A DNA stretch of 64,000 bases, from the NCBI GenBank assembly GCA_964343075.1, contig CAYFGT010000009.1, positions 12,784-76,783 on the forward strand, in the 5' to 3' direction. Source of the DNA: UBA2588 sp964343075. GTDB lineage: Bacteria; Chloroflexota; Dehalococcoidia; Lucifugimonadales; UBA3495. Position 1 is the stretch's first letter, and each line of letters opens with the position of its first letter. A program made the translations under genes and the position numbers. The notes beneath the pieces are model-generated. The model saw only the letters and a program-made list of their open reading frames with translations, was not told where the DNA came from and ran no database searches. This document shows, in pieces, positions 35,146 through 44,254 of the stretch.

Positions 35146-35487
35146 TTACCATCCCATTTCAGCAGATAACGCTTGTAGACCTCTTCGGAATGCTAAAGCA
35201 CCCATGGGAGCCACAACGCACTGCAAAGCCTCTAGAATCTCAGTAGCGCTCGCTCCAACCTGCAGGGCGACTTTGACATGGGCTTGGATTTGCTCCATGT
35301 CTGCTTTAAGAGCTGCTTCGACGGTGATTTGGATCAGTTCTTTGGTTTTTCTATCTAGGGTTCTTTCTCCGGTATATGTAGCATGGATAAAATCGTTATA
35401 TTTTTCAAACCATACAGGGTCCTGTACAGCCATAATGTTGTGCATTTCCAGTGTGTATCCTCTATTATTATCTGAATTGGTATTCAT
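35146..35487 (-). CDS. Carboxymuconolactone decarboxylase (AhpD-like) family protein
   Basis: Helical CMD-fold protein of 113 residues. The core TKELIQITVEAALKADMEQIQAHVKVALQVGASATEILEAL matches the family, but the CxxC pair of AhpD-type peroxidases is replaced by DMEQI, leaving only the following His. It may therefore act as a decarboxylase-like or structural member and not as a thiol peroxidase. The ATG at 35487 is chosen for its aaggag site 8 bases upstream; an upstream ATG at 35547 lacks one. Divergent from the methyltransferase gene with a short shared region. Confidence 0.85.
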   Translation of the reverse strand: MNTNSDNNRGYTLEMHNIMAVQDPVWFEKYNDFIHATYTGERTLDRKTKELIQITVEAALKADMEQIQAHVKVALQVGASATEILEALQCVVAPMGALAFRRGLQALSAEMGW

Positions 35488-35561
35488 GCAAATTACTCCT
35501 TTATAATAGTTTTGAATCCATATTACTTCTTTATCAAATAAACACAAACAGGAGAAATAGT

Positions 35562-36185
35562 ATTAATAAGAATTTCGACTATTATTTTGGGCGTTACGAT
35601 GAATCTAATGATGAATTGTTCTATGCGGAACCAAGATTTGTAGTACATATAGATGATGGAGCGATCTTCTTGGTCAAATCTCTTATAGATGATTACATCA
35701 AAGATAATGCGGTGGTTTTAGATTTGATGAGTAGCTGGAGAACGCATTGGCCTGAAGGGAAATCCAAACAAAAAATAATTGGATTGGGCTTAAATTCAGA
35801 AGAAATGACAGATAATCCTGATTTGGATGAAGTAGTGGTTCAAAATCTTAATAAGAATTATGAATTACCGTTTGATGATCAATATTTTGATGCTGTTGTT
35901 ATAACTGTATCTGTTCAATATCTCGTTAACCCATTTGCGGTATTCAGAGAGATACATAGAGTATTAAAATCTGAAGGAGTATTTTTAGTCACATTTTCTA
36001 ATCGTATGTTTCACACTAAAGCAGTGAATGTTTGGAAAGATACTGAAGAAGCATCTAGGATGGAATTAGTGAAATTTTATATGGAACAAATTGGAGGGTT
36101 CAAAGCGATTTATACTAAGTTAATGAATCCTGACCGGAGTGTAATAGATGATCCCTTATATCTGGTTTGTAGCTATAAAGTTTAA
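35562..36185 (+). CDS. Class I SAM-dependent methyltransferase, probable ATT start
   Basis: Methyltransferase of about 207 residues. After the opening FDYYFGRYDESNDELFY, motif I is the atypical AVVLDLMSSWRTHWP, followed by a conserved acidic strand (FDAVVITVSVQYL) and FREIHRVLKSEGVFLVTF. Start: an ORF from ATG 35451 would read into the divergent CMD gene and add unrelated residues. Instead aggag at 35550-35554 lies 7 bases before an in-frame ATT at 35562, encoding the natural N-terminus INKNFDYYF. No ATG, GTG or TTG fits as well. Its stop overlaps the convergent MFS stop as TTAA. Substrate unknown. Confidence 0.8.
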   Translation: MNKNFDYYFGRYDESNDELFYAEPRFVVHIDDGAIFLVKSLIDDYIKDNAVVLDLMSSWRTHWPEGKSKQKIIGLGLNSEEMTDNPDLDEVVVQNLNKNYELPFDDQYFDAVVITVSVQYLVNPFAVFREIHRVLKSEGVFLVTFSNRMFHTKAVNVWKDTEEASRMELVKFYMEQIGGFKAIYTKLMNPDRSVIDDPLYLVCSYKV

Positions 36186-37465
36186 TTTGGTTTCTTTGGT
36201 GGAGTAGCTAAGCAAACCAGTATACCTCCCACCAGAGCGAGCATCCCAAACAAGGCGAATGGTATGGTGTAATTTCCGGTAAAATCGTATGTGAATCCTG
36301 ATAAAAGTGGTCCCATTGCTTGTCCAGTGATTTGTATTGGTAGTGTAATCCCTCTAATAGCTCCTAGATGCATCCTTCCGTAATAATTCGCCCAGGCTAA
36401 TCGTAGGAGATAATGTAGGCCGCCTACAGATACTCCAAGTAAGAATGAATGGAAAAGCCCACCTAATGGTTTATCACTGAATATAATGCCTATAGAAGCA
36501 ATTGCGATCAGTAAACCACATACCCCCAGGAGAATACGTACAGGTATAGTTTTTACTAGACTGCCCCATATAATGGTGCCACAAACCTGAGAAAGGGCGA
36601 AAACACTTGCAGGGAATGCTATCAATATTAGAGGGAAGTCTCTGGTGGAAAAATGTGCTACGAGGTGTAAGCTTATTCCTGCTTGTGCCATGAAGCCTAC
36701 CGCTGCGAATAAACTTAATAAATAGAATGATCTAGTCTTTAGAGCTTGTTTTACATCTAATGTGATTTCTTGGTCTAGTATTGAATCGTCTGGAGTATAT
36801 TGAGATGTTGCAGATGTGGATGGTTCAATACCGTCTGCGCTCAAGCCCACATCTTCAGGCCTTCTAATCATGAATAGGATACTTGGTACTACACCAATAG
36901 CAAGTGTGTATATGCCCAATGTTAGCCATGAGGTTTGCCAGTTCCATGTGATTATCAATAGGTATGCTACGAAAGGCATGGTACCTAACCCAATCCCTTG
37001 GCAAACACTTAATATAGACATCGCTTTTGCACGTTTTTTAATGAACCAATTACTAACTGAGGTAGATGTACCTAATTCTAGAGGACTGGCAAAAACTGCT
37101 CTTCCAGGGACATATAGCCCATAGAATGCCCATGGCGAATTAATAAATGGTATCCCCATAGCACAAAATGCTACGATGCCTGATCCAACAGAAAGAATAA
37201 ATCTCGCCCCGTACTTATCAATAATTCTGCCAACAAATGGCGATATAACAACAGCGGTTATTCCTCCTAGACTTACTGCTGTAGAGAAAAAACCTCTAGA
37301 CCAACCGAAATGTTCAGTCATTGGGACCATAAAAATAGATAACACTGCAACAGACATTAATGGTCTTGAGCACAGCGCGATTCCGCAGCAAATTCCTACT
37401 ACTACCCACCCATAGAAGAAAGGGAGTTTTTTAGCTAGATTGAATTTTTGAGATTTAAGTAGCAT
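36182..37465 (-). CDS. MFS transporter (OFA/MCT-like)
   Basis: Twelve-TM carrier of 427 residues opening with FFYGWVVVGICCGIAL, the hallmark of the oxalate:formate/monocarboxylate-like MFS branch, with a motif-A-like loop GRIIDKYGARF. A central hydrophilic loop (about residues 205-240) separates two six-helix halves. It stands alone on the minus strand between a methyltransferase and nadE, so there is no operon partner to suggest the substrate. Related in type to the tandem MFS pair at 11.5-14.2 kb but clearly diverged. Confidence 0.87.
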   Translation of the reverse strand: MLLKSQKFNLAKKLPFFYGWVVVGICCGIALCSRPLMSVAVLSIFMVPMTEHFGWSRGFFSTAVSLGGITAVVISPFVGRIIDKYGARFILSVGSGIVAFCAMGIPFINSPWAFYGLYVPGRAVFASPLELGTSTSVSNWFIKKRAKAMSILSVCQGIGLGTMPFVAYLLIITWNWQTSWLTLGIYTLAIGVVPSILFMIRRPEDVGLSADGIEPSTSATSQYTPDDSILDQEITLDVKQALKTRSFYLLSLFAAVGFMAQAGISLHLVAHFSTRDFPLILIAFPASVFALSQVCGTIIWGSLVKTIPVRILLGVCGLLIAIASIGIIFSDKPLGGLFHSFLLGVSVGGLHYLLRLAWANYYGRMHLGAIRGITLPIQITGQAMGPLLSGFTYDFTGNYTIPFALFGMLALVGGILVCLATPPKKPN

Positions 37466-37534
37466 TTATAACAATTTGGTATATATAATTAGTCAATTAG
37501 TGCGCAATTAGGTATATTAGCATATGGAGCGTTT

Positions 37535-39217
37535 ATGTCCAGAACTATAAAATTAGGGTTGGTTCAATTCAATCCAACAGTTGGTGATATATCTGGTAAT
37601 GTTGAACGTATATGCAATATTATACGAAGTGCTAAAAAGGAAAGTATAGATCTATTAGCATTCCCTGAATTAAGTGTTACAGGGTATCCACCAGAAGATT
37701 TGCTTTATCAAAAATCTTTCGTTGAAGCGAATTTAAAATCGTTATCTGCGATATCGCAAGAGACTAACGGGATATGTGTAATCATAGGATTTGTTGATCA
37801 AGACAACTATTTGTTTAATGCTTCCTGTGTTATCAAAGATAATATTATTGTGGGGACTTATCACAAGCATATATTACCTAACTATGGTGTCTTTGATGAG
37901 CAGAGATATTTCGTATCTGGAAGCGCACAATTTGTATTTGATGTAAAAAATATATGTGTTTCGACTAATATTTGTGAAGACATATGGTTTTCTGATGGAC
38001 CTACTAGGGAACAAAAAGCATTAGGTGCTGAATTAATAATCAATATTAATGCGTCTCCTTACCATATAGACAAAAGAGAACTAAGAGAATTGGAATTGTC
38101 CTCTCGGGCCAAAGAAAATGACATCCCTATTGCTTACGTGAATATGGTAGGTGGACAAGATGAATTAGTATTTGATGGGAACAGTTTCATGGTCGATAAC
38201 CAGGGACAAACTATTGCCAGAGGAAGCTCTTTTATTGAAGAAATCGTAAAGATTGATGTAAGTTTTAGTGATGATAGATTAGATTGTGTGACTTCAAGTG
38301 AGAGTTTGGTTCTTGTTAATCATAATACTGAGCTTGTAAGAAATGAGATTGTTATTAAAGAGGGGATGGAAGAAATTTATGAAGCTTTGGTTTTAGGAAC
38401 GAGAGACTATGTAAAGAAATCAGGGTTCGATAAAGTGTTACTAGGTTTGTCCGGCGGTATAGATTCTGCATTAACTGCGATGATCGCAGTAGATGCACTA
38501 GGTGCTTCGGCTGTTACAGGAGTAACAATGCCTTCAAGATATTCATCGACAGGAAGTATAAGTGATTCTGAGCTTCTAGCATCTAACATTGGTATGTCAT
38601 TGCTGGAAATCCCTATAGAGCCTGCCCATCTGGCATTTGAAAATATGTTGTCTGAAGTGTTCGCAAATACAGAAGAGAATATTGCGGAAGAAAATGTGCA
38701 ATCTAGGATTAGAGGAAATGTATTAATGACAATGTCTAACAAATTTGGTTGGTTAGTATTGACTACAGGAAATAAGAGTGAAATGTCGATGGGATATTCA
38801 ACTTTGTATGGGGATATGGCTGGAGGATTTTGTGTAATCAAAGATATACCAAAGACTATGGTTTATGCTTTATGTGAATGGAAAAATAAGATTTCTGGTA
38901 GGAATCTTATACCGAGTATAATATTGGAAAAGCCGCCTAGTGCAGAATTGAAACCAGATCAGATAGACCAAGATTCGTTACCTCCGTATGATGTATTAGA
39001 TAACATAATTGAATTATATTTAGAGCAAGGCTTGTCTTATTCGGAGTTATTGCGGCAAGGGTTTTCCAAATCAGACGTCAATCAAGTGATTCGTGCAGTT
39101 CATAGAAACGAATATAAAAGATATCAAGCACCTCCAGGCGTAAAAATCACTTCTAGGGCGTTTGGTAAGGATTGGAGAATGCCAATAATTAACAGATTTA
39201 ATTATTGGGAAGATTAA
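37535..39217 (+). CDS. nadE: Glutamine-dependent NAD+ synthetase
   Basis: Makes NAD+ from deamido-NAD+ using glutamine nitrogen. The 560 residues hold an N-terminal nitrilase-type glutaminase domain, with catalytic Glu in FPELSVTGYPPEDL, Lys in TYHKHILPNYG and Cys in STNICEDIWF, and a C-terminal synthetase domain with the ATP-pyrophosphatase loop LGLSGGIDSALTA and STLYGDMAGGF. Complete two-domain length. It stands alone, tail to tail with a TPR gene, with only 2 bases between the stops. Confidence 0.96.
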   Translation: MSRTIKLGLVQFNPTVGDISGNVERICNIIRSAKKESIDLLAFPELSVTGYPPEDLLYQKSFVEANLKSLSAISQETNGICVIIGFVDQDNYLFNASCVIKDNIIVGTYHKHILPNYGVFDEQRYFVSGSAQFVFDVKNICVSTNICEDIWFSDGPTREQKALGAELIININASPYHIDKRELRELELSSRAKENDIPIAYVNMVGGQDELVFDGNSFMVDNQGQTIARGSSFIEEIVKIDVSFSDDRLDCVTSSESLVLVNHNTELVRNEIVIKEGMEEIYEALVLGTRDYVKKSGFDKVLLGLSGGIDSALTAMIAVDALGASAVTGVTMPSRYSSTGSISDSELLASNIGMSLLEIPIEPAHLAFENMLSEVFANTEENIAEENVQSRIRGNVLMTMSNKFGWLVLTTGNKSEMSMGYSTLYGDMAGGFCVIKDIPKTMVYALCEWKNKISGRNLIPSIILEKPPSAELKPDQIDQDSLPPYDVLDNIIELYLEQGLSYSELLRQGFSKSDVNQVIRAVHRNEYKRYQAPPGVKITSRAFGKDWRMPIINRFNYWED

Positions 39218-39219
39218 AA

Positions 39220-39723
39220 TTACGAGTTTTTCTTAAGTTGATTCAGTACGTCAGACAATCTTTTTTCGCTCAGTAATGTACGTGAATGTTTGGAGCCTAA
39301 TATATTGTTGCGTAAGGTTAACACTTCTTTATGAAGGGCGGCACTTTTCTCGTACAAGTTTAGTTTTGAATAACAATTCGCGACGCTAGTCATACTGCGG
39401 AGAGTAGTGGGGTCGTTTTTACCTAGTTTATTGGTACGTTTTGTACAAACTACAGTAAATAAGTCAAGAGCTGATTGATAGTCTGCGCTTGCGTAGTAAG
39501 TATTTGCTAGGCGGCTGATAGATCTCAGCGTTATTAAGTGATTTTCACCGTAGGTTTTTAAATTCGCTGAGACAATTTTGGTGTATATTTCAATTGCTTT
39601 TGAATATTCACCTGAATTCCTAAATTTACGAGCCGTTTCATTATGAACATTCATCATGTTTGGAGAGGTTGAGTATTCGTTGTTATTAGTGTCCGATTTC
39701 ATATTCATGTTAGTATATAGCAT
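39220..39723 (-). CDS. Tetratricopeptide repeat protein
   Basis: Small soluble protein of 167 residues with three kinesin-light-chain-style TPR units: ARKFRNSGEYSKAIEIY, LANTYYASADYQSALDLF and VANCYSKLNLYEKSAALH, each followed by a threonine-leucine-rich linker such as HLITLRSISR and DPTTLRSMTS. Probably a protein-interaction module; partner unknown. The first 20 residues are low-complexity, and no ribosome site fixes the start among several methionines. Not predicted to be secreted. Confidence 0.75.
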   Translation of the reverse strand: MLYTNMNMKSDTNNNEYSTSPNMMNVHNETARKFRNSGEYSKAIEIYTKIVSANLKTYGENHLITLRSISRLANTYYASADYQSALDLFTVVCTKRTNKLGKNDPTTLRSMTSVANCYSKLNLYEKSAALHKEVLTLRNNILGSKHSRTLLSEKRLSDVLNQLKKNS

Positions 39724-39780
39724 CTACTGAGATTTGAGTAAATCGGTGAAGGAAGGATCATTATTAGTACATTTGAATCC

Positions 39781-40986
39781 ATGAGAAATAATAAAGATTT
39801 CCGCTATTTGTTAGTTGGGAATTTTTTTGGTAACTGTGCAGTATGGTTACAATTTGTGAGTGTGGGCTGGCTTACTTATGATCTTACAGGGTCTGGGATC
39901 CAATCTATGATGACTGTTGCTATTCGAGCTATCCCTACGTTATTACTGAGCCCTGTAGGTGGTGTTTGGGCTGACAAAATGAGTCGAAATAAATTGGCTG
40001 CGGTATCTCAAATGTTTACAGCGATCACAGCACTAATTTTCGCGTTTGCATTGGTCTTGGGTTTGGTCGATAACGTTATTTATATTTATGCGTATATGAT
40101 ATGTACTGGATTAGGATTTGCGGTGACTCAACCGGTTAGGCAAGCTTTGATAGCTAACACAGTGAGACCGGAAGATTTGGGGAATGCTCTGGCGCTTAAT
40201 GCAATGACTGTTACTTCAATGAGGCTATTAGGAGCAGTTATTGCTGGATCATTAATAGTGTATGTTGACTATCAATGGAACTTTTTTGTCGAAACTGCTC
40301 TTTATATAGGTATGACTGTTTTGCAAATACCTATGAAAACCCCATTTACTGATAAACGAACTGCTGAAATTAAATCTCTTTATGGGGATTTGTTAAGTGG
40401 AATTGGGTATATTGTGAAGAATACGACTGTATTACGACTAATGATTTTGAACTTTTTGAGAACCGTTGTTTTTACTCCTGTTTTATTATTGCTACCCTAT
40501 TACACATCTGAAGCTTTGGGAGCTGAGGCTGATATTGGAACATTGATGATAATAATGATGGGAATAGCTGGAGTATTATCTAGTTTATACATATCCACAT
40601 TTGGATATGTTATTAGAAAAGGGTTTATTGGTCCTGTCACATTGATTGGTGGCGGAATCGTTATCCTTACGCTAGGTATGTCAGATATTATATGGGTATC
40701 AGTTCCTATAATGTTGCTGCTGGGGGTGTGTCAAACTCATTTTATAGTTAGTAATCAAACTTTAATTCAAGAAACCGTGCCTGATGAATATCGAGGGCGA
40801 GTATCAAGTGTGTGGCATTACGAACAAGGACTAATACCACTTTCTACGTTGGCTATAGGATTGATTGCTACTAATCCCCTTTGGGATATTGGTATATCAA
40901 ACAGTTTAATTATTACTGGTCTATTTACTATCATTTTGAGTGCAATATTGCTTTTATGGTACAAGGATATTGCAAGACTAAAATAG
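39781..40986 (+). CDS. MFS transporter (EntS/MFS_3-like exporter)
   Basis: Twelve-TM MFS protein of 401 residues, beginning NKDFRYLLVGNFFGNCAVWLQ, which matches the EntS-like MFS_3 exporter group. Motif A appears as GGVWADKMSRNK and later QETVPDEYRGRVSSVWH. Such proteins export siderophores or drugs. It precedes a HIBADH-type dehydrogenase by 22 bases but the latter has its own strong ribosome site, so co-transcription is possible but functional linkage is unclear. Confidence 0.87.
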   Translation: MRNNKDFRYLLVGNFFGNCAVWLQFVSVGWLTYDLTGSGIQSMMTVAIRAIPTLLLSPVGGVWADKMSRNKLAAVSQMFTAITALIFAFALVLGLVDNVIYIYAYMICTGLGFAVTQPVRQALIANTVRPEDLGNALALNAMTVTSMRLLGAVIAGSLIVYVDYQWNFFVETALYIGMTVLQIPMKTPFTDKRTAEIKSLYGDLLSGIGYIVKNTTVLRLMILNFLRTVVFTPVLLLLPYYTSEALGAEADIGTLMIIMMGIAGVLSSLYISTFGYVIRKGFIGPVTLIGGGIVILTLGMSDIIWVSVPIMLLLGVCQTHFIVSNQTLIQETVPDEYRGRVSSVWHYEQGLIPLSTLAIGLIATNPLWDIGISNSLIITGLFTIILSAILLLWYKDIARLK

Positions 40987-41008
40987 GATTTAAATATTAG
41001 GAGGTTAT

Positions 41009-41902
41009 ATGGATATTGGATTTGTAGGACTAGGAAATATGGGAGGCCCCATGGCTGTTAATATGGCAAAAAAAGGCCATAAATTAACTGTTCATGATTT
41101 GAGGAAAGAGTCGGCTATCGAGCTACTGGAAATGGGTGCAGATTGGTCGGATACCCCAAAAGGCGTCGTTAGTAACAATGAAGTGGTATTTACTTCATTG
41201 CCAGTTCCGAGAGATGTTGAAACAGTAGTTCTTGGAGAGAATGGCATAATTGAAGGAACCACAGGGGATAATATATATGTTGATTTATCAACTAACTCTC
41301 CCACAATTATCAGACGGATTCACGACGAATGTGCCCAAAAAGGCATTAAAGTTTTAGATGCACCAGTGAGTGGTGGCACTTACGGAGCTGCTGCCGGAAC
41401 ACTAGCTGTTATGGTGGGTGGTGATGAAGAGACTTTTAATCAAATCAAACCAGCGTTGGATGCGATAGGTTCCCATGTTGTTTACTGCGGACCTATTGGA
41501 AATGGTATGGTAACAAAGATTTGTAATAATCTTCTTAGTATGGGAATTGGAGTTTTGATGTCTGAAGCTCTTACACTTGGAGTAAAAGCTGGAATGGATT
41601 TGGAGACTTTGGCTGATGTGATAACCAATAGTACCGGGGGCAATAAAAGATTGGCTGATAAGTTCCCAAGATTTTTGTTTCAGGGTAACTTCGAACCTGG
41701 GTTTGCGACAGCTTTAGCAGCAAAAGACGTTAGATTAGCTACAGATCTTGGTAGAGAATACGGGATTCCTATGGAATTGTCTAATTTAGTGGATCAAAGG
41801 CATGTAGAAGCACTATTTAGAGGCTGGGGTCATGAAGACTCTGACGCGGTAGCTAAGTTACAGGAAGAAAAATCAGGAATCCAACTACGCACCAAGAAAT
41901 AG
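41009..41902 (+). CDS. 3-hydroxyisobutyrate-dehydrogenase-family NAD(P) oxidoreductase
   Basis: Beta-hydroxyacid dehydrogenase of 297 residues. Rossmann motif GFVGLGNMGGPMAVNM, substrate loop DAPVSGGTYGAAAGTLAVMVGG and catalytic Lys in TKICNNLL are all present. It likely oxidises or reduces a small hydroxy acid such as 3-hydroxyisobutyrate or tartronate semialdehyde. Strong aggaggttat ribosome site; an SDR gene follows 36 bases downstream. A second family member at 46.3-47.3 kb is a clear paralog. Confidence 0.92.
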   Translation: MDIGFVGLGNMGGPMAVNMAKKGHKLTVHDLRKESAIELLEMGADWSDTPKGVVSNNEVVFTSLPVPRDVETVVLGENGIIEGTTGDNIYVDLSTNSPTIIRRIHDECAQKGIKVLDAPVSGGTYGAAAGTLAVMVGGDEETFNQIKPALDAIGSHVVYCGPIGNGMVTKICNNLLSMGIGVLMSEALTLGVKAGMDLETLADVITNSTGGNKRLADKFPRFLFQGNFEPGFATALAAKDVRLATDLGREYGIPMELSNLVDQRHVEALFRGWGHEDSDAVAKLQEEKSGIQLRTKK

Positions 41903-41938
41903 AATGGATTTTCATTAACATGAAAAAGGAGACATGGC

Positions 41939-42742
41939 ATGGGAAGACTTGCAGGGAAAGTAGCCATTGTTACGGGGGCAGGATCCAGTGGACCTGGTGT
42001 AGGAACAGGTAAAGCTACGTCAATATTATTTGCTAGAGAAGGTGCAAAAGTATTGCTAGTGGATATGAATGAATCTGCGGCAAATGAAACTTTGAAAGAA
42101 ATCACCAAAGAAAATGGTGTAGGAGCTGTTTTTAGGTGTGATGTTACAAAGGCAAAAGATTGCCAGAACATGTCGGATTTTGCTGTGTCTGAATTTGGCA
42201 GAATAGATATATTGTTCAATAATGTAGGTATTAGCGGGCCAGGATCCACGACCGATGTACAGGAAGATGTTTGGGACAAAGTTCTAGATATCAATCTAAA
42301 AAGTATGATGCTTACCAGTAAATATGTTGTCCCGCATATGATCCAAACAGATGGTGGTTCAATCATAAACATATCTTCCATAGTTGGTCTAAGATCAGGA
42401 GGAGGTCGCCCGAGTATTCCGTATGCGGCATCCAAAGGTGGCGTAATCGCATTAACAAAATCAATGGCGGTTCAATTAGGTAGAGATAATGTAAGGGTGA
42501 ATTGTATTGCACCTGGGCACATCTATACTCCTATGGTAAGCAGGATGACACCTGAAATGAGAGCAAAACGCAGGACAGCTGGACCGTTAGGAACAGAAGG
42601 CACAGCTTGGGACATCGCATGGGCTAATGTGTTTTTGGGAAGTGATGAATCCAGATGGATTTCTGGTATAACAATGCCGATTGATGCAGGGCTTCTAGCC
42701 GCTACCCCATTATCTGTTTATGATAGCATCAGATCTGAATAG
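41939..42742 (+). CDS. SDR-family oxidoreductase
   Basis: Short-chain dehydrogenase of 267 residues with cofactor motif GAGSSGPGVGTGKA (unusually long glycine loop), NNVGIS, catalytic Ser in INISSIVGL and YxxxK in PYAASKGGV. The C-terminal FLGSDESRWISGITMPIDAG is typical. Probably co-expressed with the upstream HIBADH-type gene. One base separates its stop from the convergent sulfatase stop. Confidence 0.92.
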   Translation: MGRLAGKVAIVTGAGSSGPGVGTGKATSILFAREGAKVLLVDMNESAANETLKEITKENGVGAVFRCDVTKAKDCQNMSDFAVSEFGRIDILFNNVGISGPGSTTDVQEDVWDKVLDINLKSMMLTSKYVVPHMIQTDGGSIINISSIVGLRSGGGRPSIPYAASKGGVIALTKSMAVQLGRDNVRVNCIAPGHIYTPMVSRMTPEMRAKRRTAGPLGTEGTAWDIAWANVFLGSDESRWISGITMPIDAGLLAATPLSVYDSIRSE

Positions 42743-42743
42743 A

Positions 42744-44231
42744 CTATAAATCAGGTAACGGAACAGTATCTCCAGTACGGTTTTGCCATATTCGTATACG
42801 AGCTGCCATGTCTCGAATTCTATCTAGGTGTTTGGGATCATTGAATAGATTGGTTTCTTCGTGAGGGTCAGTGTTTAGGTCGAATAATTCATTTTGGTCT
42901 CCAGAACAGAGATTTAGTTTCCAGCGATTAACAATAATTGATCTCCACATAGAATGATTCATCCTATCTATTTCAGGAGTTGCCTGTCCACGATCAAAGT
43001 GTCCTTCACGGATTCCATTCCATTCTACAACGACGTCGGTCTCGTCAAGAGAATTAGTGCCACAGAGTACGGCCAGACGAGATTCTCCGTGTAAATATTC
43101 TGGAATATCTTGATTTAATAAATCGAGAATTGTAGGAACTAGATCTATTTGGCTGAAACTACCATCAATTTCAGTTGGTGATTTCGATAATGATGGCACA
43201 CTGATCAATAAGGGTACTCGTGCGGATTCTTCATAAAAAGATCTTTTTTCTAACATGGCATGATCTCCAAGGAGATCACCGTGGTCACTAGTGAAAACAA
43301 TAATTGTGTCATTAGTTAAATCTGCGCGTTCTAGAGCAGATGTGATTTTACCAACCATTTTATCCACAAGGGAGACGGTACCATAGTAATGAGCTCTCAA
43401 CCGTCGCCAGCCTGCTTCTGTAGTTACATCTTCTCCGACAGCTGCCCATGTACTCATGTATTGATCTTTAGAAGGATCACCATGGTCCAAATATTGGAGA
43501 TAGTATTCGGATTTTAGTCTATTAAGTAAAGACACATTTTCTGGCTTTTTCAGGAACGTGGGCCCTACTGGTAGTTCTTCTGGATCATATGTATCTTGCA
43601 TAGGTCCTATGTATGGAGAATGAGGCTCTATACAACTGACATACATAATAAAAGGATCTTCTTTATGTGTATCGATAAACTCTGCAGCTCTATCTCCTAA
43701 GTAAGGCGCCATTTGGTATTCTTCTGGGAATGAAACTACGTAGTTATGGCTAAAAGTGTCCACTTTGCCGTCTGTTTTGTCTGGGACAAATCCATTATCT
43801 ACTAGATGTTGATGATAATCACTACGACTGGATATGGGGCCTCCTCGTACGAATTTCCCTTCATATCCGTCTTCTGTGCTAATCCATGTGTCAAAACCAT
43901 GTTGTGCGGTATCTCCATGGCCTAGGTGCCACTTCCCAAAATATCCACAAGTGTACTCATTAGATACCATTTCTGCGATCGAATTTACTTCAGTAGACAA
44001 TTCAATGCCGTTTAATACGGGACCGGCGGCATGCGGATAGAGTCCCGTAATAATCGATGCTCTAGAAGGAGTACATACGGGTTGTGTTACATATGCATTT
44101 TTGAAGATGAAGCTTCTATTTGCTAGGTCATTAAGGTTGGGTGTTTGAATCCAGTCATTACCGTAACAGGCCATTGTGTCTTGTCGTTGTTGATCACTAA
44201 ATATGAATATTAGATTTGGCTTTTTGCTCAT
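42744..44231 (-). CDS. Type I sulfatase (formylglycine-dependent)
   Basis: Arylsulfatase-superfamily hydrolase of 495 residues. The formylglycine site is CTPSR (Cys53, in QPVCTPSRASI), and DHGDLLGDHAMLEKRSFYEE carries metal and catalytic residues, as in choline-sulfatase-like members. No signal peptide is present, so a cytoplasmic role is expected. The ATG at 44231 is chosen for its ggagat site; an earlier in-frame ATG overlaps the FGE gene. The maturation enzyme is encoded immediately upstream, so this Cys is presumably converted to formylglycine. Substrate unknown. Confidence 0.92.
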   Translation of the reverse strand: MSKKPNLIFIFSDQQRQDTMACYGNDWIQTPNLNDLANRSFIFKNAYVTQPVCTPSRASIITGLYPHAAGPVLNGIELSTEVNSIAEMVSNEYTCGYFGKWHLGHGDTAQHGFDTWISTEDGYEGKFVRGGPISSRSDYHQHLVDNGFVPDKTDGKVDTFSHNYVVSFPEEYQMAPYLGDRAAEFIDTHKEDPFIMYVSCIEPHSPYIGPMQDTYDPEELPVGPTFLKKPENVSLLNRLKSEYYLQYLDHGDPSKDQYMSTWAAVGEDVTTEAGWRRLRAHYYGTVSLVDKMVGKITSALERADLTNDTIIVFTSDHGDLLGDHAMLEKRSFYEESARVPLLISVPSLSKSPTEIDGSFSQIDLVPTILDLLNQDIPEYLHGESRLAVLCGTNSLDETDVVVEWNGIREGHFDRGQATPEIDRMNHSMWRSIIVNRWKLNLCSGDQNELFDLNTDPHEETNLFNDPKHLDRIRDMAARIRIWQNRTGDTVPLPDL

Positions 44232-44254
44232 GGATTTATCTCCAGTAGATATTT

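Noticed and set aside
35451..35561. ATG start at 35451 for the methyltransferase
   Set aside because: It overlaps the divergent CMD gene, has no ribosome site, and adds residues unlike the family; aggag before ATT at 35562 is better.
41830..42435. 201-residue minus frame across the HIBADH and SDR genes
   Set aside because: Spans two secure + strand genes in antisense; no recognisable domain.
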